Positions 34,134 through 41,933 are shown, numbered from the stretch's first letter. The stretch is 64,000 bases of DNA from Streptomyces sp. Sge12 (GCF_002080455.1 NZ_CP020555.1:3836001-3900000); one strand, 5' to 3'. Numbers and translations are program-made. Notes: generated by a model from the sequence alone, not told the origin.

Positions 34134-35051
34134 GTGGCTGGATTCAGGATCGGACGCGGCCGGGACAACAACCGCTCTCCGCAACAACCCCCGCAGCAGC
34201 AGCAGTCGTACGGTCAGCAGCAAACGCCGCCGCCGTACGGCCAGCCGCCCTACCCTCCCGTCGGCGGGCCGCCACCGCAGCAGCAGTGGCCGCAGCCGGG
34301 TGCCGGGGGACAGGGCGAGCCGGAGTACTTCGACCCGTACGGGCAGCAGCAGCCGCACGCGCAGCAGCCCCCGTACGGCCACGGGGGCCACGGCGGCGGG
34401 GGCTACACGAACGACAACCCGGGGCACACCCAGGTCTTCGCCGTCGGCGAGGACCCGTACGGCCAGGGCGCGACCTACCAGGCGGGCTCGGCCTCGGCGG
34501 CGCCGTCCGGTCCGCGGCTGCCGTGGAAGGAACTGCTCCGCGGCATCGTGACGCGGCCGGGGCAGACCTTCCTCCAGATGCGCGACTACGCCGTCTGGGG
34601 CCCCGCGCTGATCGTGACCTTCCTCTACGGGCTCCTCGCGGTCTTCGGCCTCGACGACGCCCGCGAGGACGCCATCAACGCGACCCTCGCGAAGGCCGTC
34701 CCGATCGTCCTGTCGGCCGGTGTGGCCTTTGTCCTCTGCGGACTGATCCTCGGCGCCGTCACCCACACGCTGGCCCGCCAGCTGGGCGGCGACGGCACCT
34801 GGCAGCCCACCGTGGGCCTGTCGATGCTCGTCATGTCCATCACGGACGCGCCGCGCCTGCTGTTCGCCGTGTTCCTCGGCGGCGACAACATGGTCGTCCA
34901 GGTCCTGGGCTGGGCCACCTGGGTCGCGGCCGGCGCCCTCTTCACCTCGCTGATCAGCAAGACGCACGACCTGCCGTGGCCGAAGGCCCTGGGCGCGTCC
35001 GCGATCCAGCTGGTGGCGCTGCTGTCGATCATCAAGCTGGGCACGATCTAG
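34134..35051 (+). CDS. YIP1-family membrane protein with Gln/Pro/Tyr-rich N-terminus
   Basis: This encodes 305 aa. The first ~120 residues are low-complexity Gln/Pro/Gly/Tyr, probably a disordered cytoplasmic arm. The rest holds the YIP1-type domain with about five membrane helices (PGQTFLQMRDYAVWGPALIVTFLYG, VLCGLILGAVTHTLARQLGGDG, and the terminal IQLVALLSIIKLG). The GTG at 34134 fits the usual VAGFRIGRGR beginning; the frame is open back to 34002 but lacks coding character there. The function of bacterial YIP1 proteins is not established. It is divergent from the secreted protein gene and followed by a strong terminator. Confidence 0.8.
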   Translation: MAGFRIGRGRDNNRSPQQPPQQQQSYGQQQTPPPYGQPPYPPVGGPPPQQQWPQPGAGGQGEPEYFDPYGQQQPHAQQPPYGHGGHGGGGYTNDNPGHTQVFAVGEDPYGQGATYQAGSASAAPSGPRLPWKELLRGIVTRPGQTFLQMRDYAVWGPALIVTFLYGLLAVFGLDDAREDAINATLAKAVPIVLSAGVAFVLCGLILGAVTHTLARQLGGDGTWQPTVGLSMLVMSITDAPRLLFAVFLGGDNMVVQVLGWATWVAAGALFTSLISKTHDLPWPKALGASAIQLVALLSIIKLGTI

Positions 35052-35079
35052 CCCCGATCCCGCCCCGCCCCGCACGGAC

Positions 35080-35118
35080 GAAGGGCCCGCCGCGCAAGCT
35101 GTGCGCGGCGGGCCCTTC
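35080..35118. terminator. Terminator between YIP1 and the phosphoribosyltransferase gene
   Basis: A 17-bp perfect stem (35080-35096 with 35102-35118) with a 5-nt loop lies between convergent genes and ends 19 bases before the minus-strand stop at 35138. Confidence 0.88.
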
Positions 35119-35137
35119 CGTCATCTCTGCACGATGT

Positions 35138-35635
35138 CTAGGCGTCGAGGACCTGGCCCTCACGCTTCACGACGGGCGGCTCGACGGACCAGGGGAAGTT
35201 GATCCACTCGTCGGTCTTCTTCCACACGTACTCGCACTTCACGAGCGAGTGGGACTTCTCGTAGACGACGGCGGACCGCACCTCGGCCACGTGGCCGAGG
35301 CAGAAGTCGTGGACGAGCTTCAGCGTCTTGCCCGTGTCGGCCACGTCATCGGCGATGAGGACCTTCTTGTTCGTGAAGTCGATCGCCTCGGGGACGGGCG
35401 CCAGCATCACGGGCATTTCGAGCGTGGTGCCCACGCCCGTGTAGAACTCGACATTCACCAGGTGGATGTTCTTGCAGTCCAGCGCGTACGCCAGCCCGCC
35501 GGCGACGAAGACGCCACCGCGGGCGATGCTCAGGATGATGTCGGGCTCATAGCCGTCGTCGGCGATCGTCTGCGCCAGCTCGCGCACGGCGCGCCCGAAG
35601 CCGTCGTAGGTCAGGTTCTCGCGTACGTCGCTCAT
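35138..35635 (-). CDS. Purine-type phosphoribosyltransferase
   Basis: This encodes 165 aa, a PRTase-fold enzyme with the PRPP loop KVLIADDVADTGKTLKL near residue 91 and the pyrophosphate loop ILSIARGGVFVAGGLAYAL near residue 34. The C-terminal WKKTDEWINFPWS resembles xanthine/hypoxanthine PRTases (Gpt/HGPRT-like). It likely salvages a purine base to its nucleotide. Its ATG overlaps the dcd stop by 4 bases, so dcd and this gene are translationally coupled nucleotide-metabolism genes. Confidence 0.88.
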   Translation of the reverse strand: MSDVRENLTYDGFGRAVRELAQTIADDGYEPDIILSIARGGVFVAGGLAYALDCKNIHLVNVEFYTGVGTTLEMPVMLAPVPEAIDFTNKKVLIADDVADTGKTLKLVHDFCLGHVAEVRSAVVYEKSHSLVKCEYVWKKTDEWINFPWSVEPPVVKREGQVLDA

Positions 35636-36219
35636 GCCTCGTGCCTCACCTGGGTGCGGTGGAAGTTCTGGAAGGAGCGCGAGGCGGTCGGCCCGCGCTG
35701 CCCCTGGTACCTGGATCCGTAGCGCTCACTGCCGTACGGGAACTCGGCGGGCGAGCTCAGCCGGAACATGCACAGCTGCCCGATCTTCATGCCCGGCCAA
35801 AGCTTGATCGGCAGGGTGGCGAGGTTCGAGAGCTCCAAGGTCACGTGACCGGAGAAACCGGGGTCGATGAACCCGGCGGTCGAATGCGTCACCAGGCCGA
35901 GGCGGCCCAGACTGGACTTCCCCTCCAGCCTGGAGGCGATGTCGTCGGGCAGCGAGATGACCTCGTACGTCGAGGCGAGGACGAACTCACCGGGGTGGAG
36001 GATGAACGCCTCGTCCCCCTCCGGCTCGACCATCCTGGTCAGATCCGGCTGCTCGATCGCCGGATCGATGTGGGCGTACCGGTGATTCTCGAACACCCGG
36101 AAAAACCGGTCGAGACGTACATCGATGCTGGAGGGCTGCACCATCGATTCCTCGAACGGGTCGATGCGAACCCGTCCGCTGTCGATCTCGGCCCGGATGT
36201 CTTTGTCAGAGAGAAGCAC
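35632..36219 (-). CDS. dcd: dCTP deaminase
   Basis: This encodes 195 aa. It deaminates dCTP to dUTP for thymidylate synthesis. The trimeric dUTPase-like fold is shown by VQPSSIDVRLDRFFRVF near residue 30, LEGKSSLGRLGLVTHSTAGF (KSS-GR motif and catalytic Glu segment near residues 109-128) and PGMKIGQLCMF. It starts at the GTG at 36219 (VLLSDKDIRAEI); the frame upstream is open but runs through a separate small gene. It overlaps the phosphoribosyltransferase gene by 4 bases. Confidence 0.95.
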   Translation of the reverse strand: MLLSDKDIRAEIDSGRVRIDPFEESMVQPSSIDVRLDRFFRVFENHRYAHIDPAIEQPDLTRMVEPEGDEAFILHPGEFVLASTYEVISLPDDIASRLEGKSSLGRLGLVTHSTAGFIDPGFSGHVTLELSNLATLPIKLWPGMKIGQLCMFRLSSPAEFPYGSERYGSRYQGQRGPTASRSFQNFHRTQVRHEA

Positions 36220-36284
36220 GTCCCGAGGATACGCAGAGCGCGCGGGCCACCCCCAATCGAGAGCGGCGCCCGCGCGCCCGTCCG

Positions 36285-36452
36285 CTACCGCTTGACCGCT
36301 GCCCCGACGGGCACGGCATGCCGCAACCGCGCACACCGCGGACACCGCAGCAGCCGCCCGGGCCCGATCCGGCCGGCACCGAGGTGCTGCAGCGGGAAGG
36401 AGGCGGTACTGAAAACGTGCCCTTCGGCACAACGGACGACGGTGTGCTCCAT
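36285..36452 (-). CDS. Small zinc-ribbon-like protein
   Basis: This encodes 55 aa. MEHTVVRCAEGHVFST begins with a Cys-x3-His pair and is followed by LLRCPRCARLRH, giving a C-x3-H / C-x2-C set that could bind one zinc. It recurs in Streptomyces next to dcd as far as I recognise it. No function is known. The ATG at 36452 precedes conserved sequence. It lies 65 bases upstream of dcd on the same strand and could be co-transcribed with it. Confidence 0.75.
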   Translation of the reverse strand: MEHTVVRCAEGHVFSTASFPLQHLGAGRIGPGRLLRCPRCARLRHAVPVGAAVKR

Positions 36453-36676
36453 CGAGTCCCTTTCCCCAACGAGCCGTACTGCGACGAATCGCCACATTAG
36501 GGGATGATCGGTACCCGCTCCAGCCGCCGCTCCGCACCCACACGGTACGCCCCAACTCCCGCACACACACGCCTCGGTGCATGCCACACACGACGACGAC
36601 CCCGCGGCAAATTCACCCGGGGTCGATCATGAGGTAGAGTGTGCAAAGCCAGGGATCCAGGCAACTGGCCCGCTGT

Positions 36677-36747
36677 GCGGATGTAGTTTAATGGTAGAAC
36701 ATGAGCTTCCCAAGCTTATAGCGCGGGTTCGATTCCCGTCATCCGCT
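36677..36747 (+). tRNA. tRNA-Gly (anticodon CCC)
   Basis: A full cloverleaf is present. Acceptor GCGGATG/CATCCGC, D stem GTTT/GAAC, anticodon stem TGAGC/GCTTA with loop TTCCCAA (anticodon CCC), T stem GCGGG/CCCGT with loop TTCGATT, and discriminator T. CCA is not encoded. Its 3' end is repeated at 39906-39921, making it the attachment site of a small island. Confidence 0.95.
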
Positions 36748-36748
36748 C
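36733..36748 (+). repeat. Left att-like repeat (tRNA-Gly 3' end)
   Basis: The 16-mer ttcccgtcatccgctc is the tRNA 3' end plus one base. It is identical to 39906-39921; similarity extends leftward (gcgggttcga vs gcaggtccga with one inserted base) and rightward into a matching terminator. Confidence 0.8.
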
Positions 36749-36754
36749 TTGAAC

Positions 36755-36783
36755 GAAGGCCCAGGTCAACGACCTGGGCCTTC
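36755..36783 (+). terminator. tRNA-Gly terminator
   Basis: A 13-bp stem (gaaggcccaggtc, 36755-36767 with 36771-36783) and 3-nt loop lie 7 bases after the tRNA. Confidence 0.88.
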
Positions 36784-36918
36784 GTCGTTGTCCAGACCAA
36801 TTCAGGAGCCCCGCACCACTTGCGCACGACTTGACCCCTGCCGGGCCTGCTCAGCGGCCTGGACACCGTCCGCGCGGCAGGCGCCGTGCCCCCTGGAGGT
36901 CCCGCCCGCGCCGGCGCT

Positions 36919-37350
36919 TCACTCCAGGCCGGTGGCTTCGAGGTGGGCGAGGAAGGCCTCGACGAGCCGGGGCCGCGCCACTTCGGGGACGGGGGCGTCG
37001 GGCAGCTCCTATTCGAGCCCCCACGCGGTGTTGAACGCGACCGGCAGCACTTCTTGCCCGGGTTGTTGACGTACTTGGCCTCGACGGCCATCCCGTCGCT
37101 GTCCCGGAAGCCGTCCACCATCAGCGTGGTGCCCTTGCCTGTGCCGGGTGCGATGGGCACTTCGTACTCGGGATAGCCGGCTACGCGGAGCTGATAGGCA
37201 ACCTCTGCGGGCCTGCCGCCCGAAACGTCACCCGCACGCAGCGAGTTCAGCCAGGTCTGGAAGTTCTGCTGCTGCGGTGGCGTGAGGGGAGGGAACCGCG
37301 GATTGGGTGGCGCCGGTGGCGCTATCGGCTGGACCCGCGGCCCGTTGGGC
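36919..37350 (-). pseudogene. Remnant of a polymorphic toxin (Tox-REase-5-like) and adjoining reading frame
   Basis: On the minus strand one frame from ~37350 to 37049 reads a Pro-rich linker, then NFQTWLNSLRAGDVSGG, AEVAYQLRVAGYPEYEVPI and TLMVDGFRDSDGMAVEAKYV. This is the pattern of restriction-endonuclease-fold toxin domains, with the D...ExK core visible as VDGF...EAK. There is a stop upstream and no start. Near 37048 the coding sense jumps frame into LPVAFNTAWGLE, a stop, then ELPDAPVPEVARPRLVEAF, ending at 36919. That second part could be the end of the toxin or of a neighbouring immunity gene joined by deletion. It is non-functional as it stands. It lies inside the tRNA-Gly island. Confidence 0.6.
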
Positions 37351-37399
37351 CTGAGCTGCTACGCAAGGACGCTGCCTCCAGCCCTGGTTCCCGATCCGA

Positions 37400-37548
37400 T
37401 GGCCGACCGGCCGCGGGAGCGGGCCGACACCCGTACCGAGCTGGCCGACAAGGTCGAGGAGAACCAGCCGCAGCAGGCCGAGATCGGGATGTTCGCTCGG
37501 GCTGTGAACGTCCTCACCGTCGAGAACGACCAGCTCAGCGGCCACCAT
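37400..37548 (+). pseudogene. Coiled-coil gene fragment
   Basis: A plus-strand stretch reads RERADTRTELADKVEENQPQ, then AEIGMFARAVNVLTVENDQL. This is a heptad-rich segment of the type found in recombinase- or transposon-associated proteins. It has no credible start and dissolves into non-coding sequence, so it is treated as a remnant within the island. Family assignment is weak. Confidence 0.35.
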
Positions 37549-37764
37549 CGCCACAATCGGGCTGCTCTGGTGACGTTGCGTCCCGCACCCGGACCTGGCT
37601 TGAACATCGCGCTTGCCTGAACGGCAGACGAATGACGTACCCCAGCCGTAGACTTTCGGGTGATCTTCGAAATTAAAAATCGTTGTGCTCGTCGCCGCTT
37701 CGCATGGGTGGGCTCCGCCCCCCTATACGGGGAGTCCAGGCATCAGATTCTTTGGGGGGTACAC

Positions 37765-38463
37765 ATGACACTGATAAAGACGATCGTGTGTCTGGCAAAT
37801 TCCCGCAAGCTTTCGGGACGATGCGTGGCCGGCATGCTTGCCGACGGCTCAGGGGAATGGGTACGCCCGGTCAGCGCCCGCCCGAACCGCGAAGTATCCA
37901 CTTACGAAAGGCAGTACGCAGACGGAACGGACCCGAACGTCCTCGATATTGTCTCCGTGGCGCTCATTCGGCCTCAGCCGCACGACTTCCAGAGCGAGAA
38001 TTGGCTCCTTAACCCAACCTTTTTCTGGGATAAGATCGACAGGGCCGACTGGAGAGGGTTAGTGGGACTGGAACAGCGTCCCAGCGCGTTATGGATCAAC
38101 GGATCCAGCACCTACCACGGAAATAATGACCGCATTCCGATTGAAGAAGCAGTCACCCTGCCGGACTCGCTCAACCTCATACGCACCACCGGCCTGACGT
38201 TACAAGTCCACACTCCTGGGGCAATGTTCGGGGATCAGAAGCGGGCCCTGCGTGCCCATTTTTCTTACGCGGGAAATTCACACATACTGCGAGTTACCGA
38301 CCCTGAATATGAGCTAGAGTATTTACCCAAGCCGGAAGGGTTCTACGAACTGGGAGAATCCTTCCTTACCGTGAGTCTCGGCGAACCGTACGAGGGCCAC
38401 GTGTACAAATTAGTGGCAGCCATAATCGAACGAGTGAAGGTTCAAGCAGGCGGCAGACGATGA
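37765..38463 (+). CDS. Probable dual-OB-domain protein (first gene of island operon)
   Basis: This encodes 232 aa, starting at ATG 37765 behind a perfect GGGGGG ribosome site. The N-terminus IVCLANSRKLSGRCVAGML and GEWVRPVSARPNREVS resemble the dual-OB-fold protein family that accompanies DUF488 proteins in nucleic-acid modification or conflict loci, as I recall it. The rest is beta-rich (IVSVALIRPQPHDFQSENWLL, LRVTDPEYELEYL, FLTVSLGEPYEGHVYKLVAA). No membrane segment or catalytic motif is seen, so a nucleic-acid- or nucleotide-binding role is inferred. Codon use is clearly more AT-rich than in flanking genes, indicating transfer. It overlaps the next gene by 4 bases. Confidence 0.72.
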   Translation: MTLIKTIVCLANSRKLSGRCVAGMLADGSGEWVRPVSARPNREVSTYERQYADGTDPNVLDIVSVALIRPQPHDFQSENWLLNPTFFWDKIDRADWRGLVGLEQRPSALWINGSSTYHGNNDRIPIEEAVTLPDSLNLIRTTGLTLQVHTPGAMFGDQKRALRAHFSYAGNSHILRVTDPEYELEYLPKPEGFYELGESFLTVSLGEPYEGHVYKLVAAIIERVKVQAGGRR

Positions 38464-39074
38464 CAACCCATACCGTGTTCACTGTCGGTCACTCCACGCA
38501 CAGCATCTCGGCATTCCTGAGCCTGCTGCAGAAACATGGGATCACGGCCGTCGCCGATGTGCGGTCGATGCCCGTCAGTCGATTCACACCTCAGTTCAAC
38601 CGGTACGCCATCGAGCGCGCCCTGTCCGACGCCGATATCAAGTACGTGTTCCTGGGAAAGGAATTGGGTGCGCGCACCGAAGATCCGACCTGCTATTCTG
38701 ACGGGCGGGTACGATATGACCGTCTTGCCCGGACATCGAATTTCATCTGCGGAATCAAACGCCTGCGGAACGGTTCGCGGATCGAGCGAATCGCCGTCAT
38801 GTGCACCGAGCAAGAACCACTCGACTGCCATCGCTGCGTGCTCGTCTCACGAGTCCTCGAAGAGGACGGGATCACTGTCGGACATATTCATGGCGATGGG
38901 CACGTCGAGGATCACACCTCGGCAATGCAGCGCCTGATGGCCAACTACAGGCTCGATCAGGAGGATCTTTTCCGGACCTCGGCCGAGCGCCTCCAAGAGG
39001 CTCTCGAACGTCAGGAACAACGGATTGCATACGTAAATGAAGAGCTTCGCGCCGACGGGACAGCGAAAGGATGA
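38460..39074 (+). CDS. DUF488 family protein, first paralogue
   Basis: This encodes 204 aa. DUF488 motifs are TVGHSTHSISAFL (residue 8), DVRSMPVSRFTPQFN (33-47), KYVFLGKELGAR (61-72) and AVMCTEQEPLDCHR, giving Cys115 and Cys123-His124-Arg125. The DUF488 fold has been related to rhodanese/phosphatase-like domains, so a Cys nucleophile is plausible, but the reaction is unproven. A C-terminal helical extension (LQEALERQEQRIAYVNEEL) is present. It is translationally coupled to both neighbours by 4-base overlaps. It probably acts with the OB protein on a nucleic acid or nucleotide (inference). Confidence 0.82.
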   Translation: MTTHTVFTVGHSTHSISAFLSLLQKHGITAVADVRSMPVSRFTPQFNRYAIERALSDADIKYVFLGKELGARTEDPTCYSDGRVRYDRLARTSNFICGIKRLRNGSRIERIAVMCTEQEPLDCHRCVLVSRVLEEDGITVGHIHGDGHVEDHTSAMQRLMANYRLDQEDLFRTSAERLQEALERQEQRIAYVNEELRADGTAKG

Positions 39075-39508
39075 AACTTTACACCATTGGATTCACGAAG
39101 AAGTCCGCCGAAAAATTCTTCGGACTATTACGTGAAGCCGGAGTGACGACGCTGATCGATGCTCGACTCAACAACGTCTCACAACTGTCCGGTTTCGCTA
39201 AGCGTGACGATCTGAAATACTTCCTGAGCGAGATCTGCGGGGCGCAGTACACTCACCTCACCGAGCTGGCCCCGACCAAGGAAATGCTCGACGCCTACAA
39301 AAAGCGTGATATCGACTGGGCGGCCTATGAAGTACAATTCCTCGAATTGATGAAGGCTCGTCAGATTGAGGGCACCATCCGGCGGGAAACGCTCGACAAT
39401 GCAGTCCTACTGTGCAGCGAGGACAGTGCACGGAATTGCCATCGCCGACTGGTCGCGGAATATCTCGCACAGCGATGGGATGACGTCACAATCGAGCACC
39501 TGGCGTGA
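39071..39508 (+). CDS. DUF488 family protein, second paralogue
   Basis: This encodes 145 aa. It is shorter and divergent from the preceding paralogue, with YTIGFTKKSAEKFFGLL (residue 4), IDARLNNVSQLSGFAKRDDL (29-48) and AVLLCSEDSARNCHRRLVAEYL. Cys115 and Cys123-His124-Arg125 fall at the same residue numbers as in the first copy. Where the first has DVRSMP, this has DARLNN followed by the GFAKR-DLKYFL signature typical of the shorter DUF488 branch. Two branches side by side suggest a heteromer or two sequential steps. It is the last gene of the island operon and low-GC like the others. Confidence 0.82.
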   Translation: MKLYTIGFTKKSAEKFFGLLREAGVTTLIDARLNNVSQLSGFAKRDDLKYFLSEICGAQYTHLTELAPTKEMLDAYKKRDIDWAAYEVQFLELMKARQIEGTIRRETLDNAVLLCSEDSARNCHRRLVAEYLAQRWDDVTIEHLA

Positions 39509-39889
39509 GCGACGACACTGCGGTCAAGACCTGACGGCCCTCCTCCGGTCCGCCCCCTGGAGGTACGACGACATCGTCGTCGGCAACTACAGCGCCACGG
39601 GCACCACCGGCCGCGTGTGTTGGATCGCGCGTGTTCGCCAAGGTCCGCGCGCCGCGACGGCGCCGGTCAATCGTGCGCTCAGAGGGGCCAGTTGATGACG
39701 CCGGACTGCGAGTCCACCCATTGCGCCGGACGCGGCGGCCAGTCCGAGCCGGGGCCGGGTTCGGAAGGCAGAGCCGACGATGCAGTGGACGAGCACAAAT
39801 AGCGACCCGTCAGCGACCTGTTGCGAGGTGCTTGTTTTCGCAGGTCAGGTGCAGTCATGACGCGCTCCGCGCAGTAGATTCCCAAAGTT
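39509..39889. other. Non-coding island tail
   Basis: There is no convincing gene. A plus-strand stretch near 39530-39630 reads WRYDDIVVGNYSATGTTGRV in one frame, which may be a fragment, but neither start nor family is recognisable. The right att-like repeat follows. Confidence 0.5.
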
Positions 39890-39905
39890 GTGGCGCAGGT
39901 CCGAT

Positions 39906-39921
39906 TTCCCGTCATCCGCTC
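39906..39921 (+). repeat. Right att-like repeat (second copy of tRNA-Gly 3' end)
   Basis: This is identical over 16 bases to 36733-36748. It stands without the rest of a tRNA and is followed after 6 bases by a terminator of the same design, as expected for the far boundary of an element integrated into the tRNA gene. Confidence 0.78.
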
Positions 39922-39927
39922 AGATGC

Positions 39928-39956
39928 GAGGGCCCAGGTCAGCGACCTGGGCCCTC
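39928..39956 (+). terminator. Duplicated tRNA-type terminator at the island's right end
   Basis: A 13-bp stem (gagggcccaggtc, 39928-39940 with 39944-39956) and 3-nt loop are nearly identical to the tRNA-Gly terminator (core ggcccaggtca-cgacctgggcc). Confidence 0.82.
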
Positions 39957-40027
39957 TTCGTTACGGCGGCCCTGCCGCTCAGGAAATTCCCGTGCCGGTG
40001 CGGTGTGAGGATCTCTCACGTGGGTCC

Positions 40028-40687
40028 ATGAGTGACGACGTGTGGACAGGAGTGCGGGAGCGGGTGCTCCGGATCGCTGAGCAGCCCGGGGCGGATGAGA
40101 TCTTCGGAGCTCGGGGCCACGGCTTCCGCCTCGGCTCGGTCATGAGCGAAGAGCAGCTCCAGGCTCTGGAGTCGGACCTGGGCTCCGAACTGCCCGCAGG
40201 GTACCGGGGTTTCCTCCTCCAGGTCGGACGAGGGGGCGCCGGTCCCGGCTACGGCCTGATGACACCTGCTCCGGGCGACGACGGATGGCAGTGGATCGGC
40301 AGCGGGCTCAAGTACCCCGCGCAACAGACCGCCGCCGAGTTCGCCGGACGGCCCTTCGCGGCAGAGGGGCTACAGGGCGAGCTCACCGCACTCGAGGCGC
40401 AGGAGCCCGCACCGGACGCCTTCGCGGACGACGACGAGTTCCGCCGCGCGCACGCGGCCTGGGACGCACAGTACGAGGAGATGTACGACGACCAGGAGGC
40501 GGGTGCGGTGTTCCTCAGCGAGCAGGGGTGCGGTTATGCGTGGCTGCTCGTGATGACCGGCCCACACCGCGGTGCCGTCTGGGAGGACCTGCGGCCGGCG
40601 GACGGGGGGATCAAGCCGTCCGGACACGGTTTCGACCACTGGTACCTGAGCTGGCTCGAGCTCGCCGAGCGACGGCTCGGGACCTGA
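40028..40687 (+). CDS. SMI1/KNR4 family protein
   Basis: This encodes 219 aa. The SMI1/KNR4 core is MSEEQLQALESDLGSELPAG, then FLLQVGRGGAGPGYGLMTP. The C-terminal half (GAVFLSEQGCGYAWLLVMTG, RGAVWEDLRPADGG, HWYLSWLELA) is the usual extension in actinobacterial members. SMI1/KNR4 proteins are known as immunity proteins for many secreted toxins, but solitary ones are common. It lies just outside the right boundary of the island that holds a toxin remnant. ATG 40028 is the first codon of conserved sequence. Confidence 0.83.
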   Translation: MSDDVWTGVRERVLRIAEQPGADEIFGARGHGFRLGSVMSEEQLQALESDLGSELPAGYRGFLLQVGRGGAGPGYGLMTPAPGDDGWQWIGSGLKYPAQQTAAEFAGRPFAAEGLQGELTALEAQEPAPDAFADDDEFRRAHAAWDAQYEEMYDDQEAGAVFLSEQGCGYAWLLVMTGPHRGAVWEDLRPADGGIKPSGHGFDHWYLSWLELAERRLGT

Positions 40688-41113
40688 CACGGTGAGGCTC
40701 CGCTCCGCCCCGAACGAATCTCTCGTAGCCAGGACATGGTCAGCACGGCGGCGCCGGTGGCGCGGACACGAGCGCACGAGCCGCGCCCGCGGCGACGTGG
40801 CTGCTATGCCTGCGGTCCGTTGGCGCCCTCTGGAGGCGGACGGTGGCGTCGATGTCGTCGGCGAGCCTGCGCTGGTGCTCCTCGGTGGAGAGCTGATGGA
40901 TCAGCTGAGCTCGCTCCGAGGACTGCCCCGCCCGGACCATGCTTCGAAGTCGGACCTGCTGGGCGTCCAGGAACAAAGGCTGGTGCTCCGGCGGTTCAGT
41001 AGCGGCCGCCGCTCGGCCTCGGAAACCGCGGGCGAGGGCGGCAACGATGGGCGTGCCACCAGGGCCGGCTCATCTCCTTGCCGGCCCTGGCGATGTGTTG
41101 ACGCGTCGAAGGC
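40688..41113. other. Intergenic region with possible minus-strand gene fragment
   Basis: A minus-strand frame from ~41064 to 40740 reads IVAALARGFRGRAAATEPPE, then ERAQLIHQLSTEEHQRRLAD and ends in a stop. It has coding-like composition but no start, being cut by a stop near 41065. I do not recognise the family. Nothing else is supported here. Confidence 0.35.
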
Positions 41114-41551
41114 TCAGCGCGTGGCCTCGCCTCCGAGGCTTCCGGCGCTGACGGCACCCCGCAGGACGTGGGCGATCTCCTCTGGCTTGAGGTCGATGCC
41201 GTCGAGGCCCTCGACGGTCAGCGGGACCTCCTCCAGCGCGTACTGGCCGCGGCCTTCGGCGCTGAACTCGGGGCCGGTGCGGTCGTCGAAGGACCAGGTC
41301 GCGATGCGGGCGAGGTAGAAGAACTGAAGCTCCTCGTCGGACTCCACGGTGTGGAGGAGGCGGATGATGTCGGCCTTGCCCGCGATCTCCTCGTGGATCT
41401 CGCGGTGGAGGGCGGCCTCCCGGGACTCGTCGCCGGCCTCGACGCCTCCGCCGGGAAGGACCCAGTACTCGGGGATGTCGGGCTTCGTGCGGCGGATGAC
41501 CAGCATCGTGTCGTCGGCGGTAACGAGGACGGCGCGGACGCGTTCCTTCAT
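41114..41551 (-). CDS. NUDIX hydrolase
   Basis: This encodes 145 aa. The Nudix box GGVEAGDESREAALHREIHE (then EIAG), residues ~34-57, matches Gx5Ex7REUxEExGU except that the final GU reads AG. It hydrolyses nucleoside diphosphates linked to another group; the substrate is undetermined. The ATG at 41551 follows from family length. A decayed SDR gene precedes it on the same strand. Confidence 0.86.
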   Translation of the reverse strand: MKERVRAVLVTADDTMLVIRRTKPDIPEYWVLPGGGVEAGDESREAALHREIHEEIAGKADIIRLLHTVESDEELQFFYLARIATWSFDDRTGPEFSAEGRGQYALEEVPLTVEGLDGIDLKPEEIAHVLRGAVSAGSLGGEATR

Positions 41552-41580
41552 TTCGGTCTGTCTCCTTGCTTGTTGGCGTC

Positions 41581-41890
41581 TCATTGCAGCAGCGGTCCGC
41601 CGTCGACGTGGACGGATTGCCCAGTGATGAACGACGCGGAGGGACCCACGAGGAACGCCACCAGGGCCGCGACGTCCTCGGGCCGTCCCCGGCGGAGGAC
41701 GCGCTGGCGCTTGATCTGGTCCTCCGGACGCGCACGTGTCCCCAGCGGCGTTCGATCATGCCGGGGGTCACCGTGTGGCAGGTGCGGTAGTGGGCGGTGA
41801 GGTTCACGTCGAGGGAGTCGTTCCAGGCGGCCTCGTCGGTGTCCTGCCAGGGGACGGCCCGCCGCTCCGCGGGGGTGCCGTTCCGGCCGA
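41581..41890 (-). pseudogene. Decayed short-chain dehydrogenase/reductase
   Basis: Two pieces of an SDR lie in different minus-strand frames. The upstream piece reads DTDEAAWNDSLDVNLTAHYR and CHTVTPGMIERRWG. The downstream piece reads IKRQRVLRRGRPEDVAALVA, then SASFITGQSVHVDGGPLLQ and a stop at 41581. The N-terminal Rossmann motif and the YxxxK catalytic segment are both missing, so it cannot be functional. Confidence 0.72.
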
Positions 41891-41933
41891 CGCGCCCGCT
41901 CCCGGGGCGCCCGGACGGCCTAGGATCGCGGGC

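Noticed and set aside
36627..37160. 177-codon minus-strand frame as an intact gene
   Set aside because: It runs antisense through the tRNA and its terminator. Only its N-terminal part continues a real toxin coding frame, so it is treated as a remnant.
40692..41318. 208-codon plus-strand frame
   Set aside because: Overlaps the NUDIX gene in antisense and has no coding signature; the opposite strand has a better, though broken, frame.
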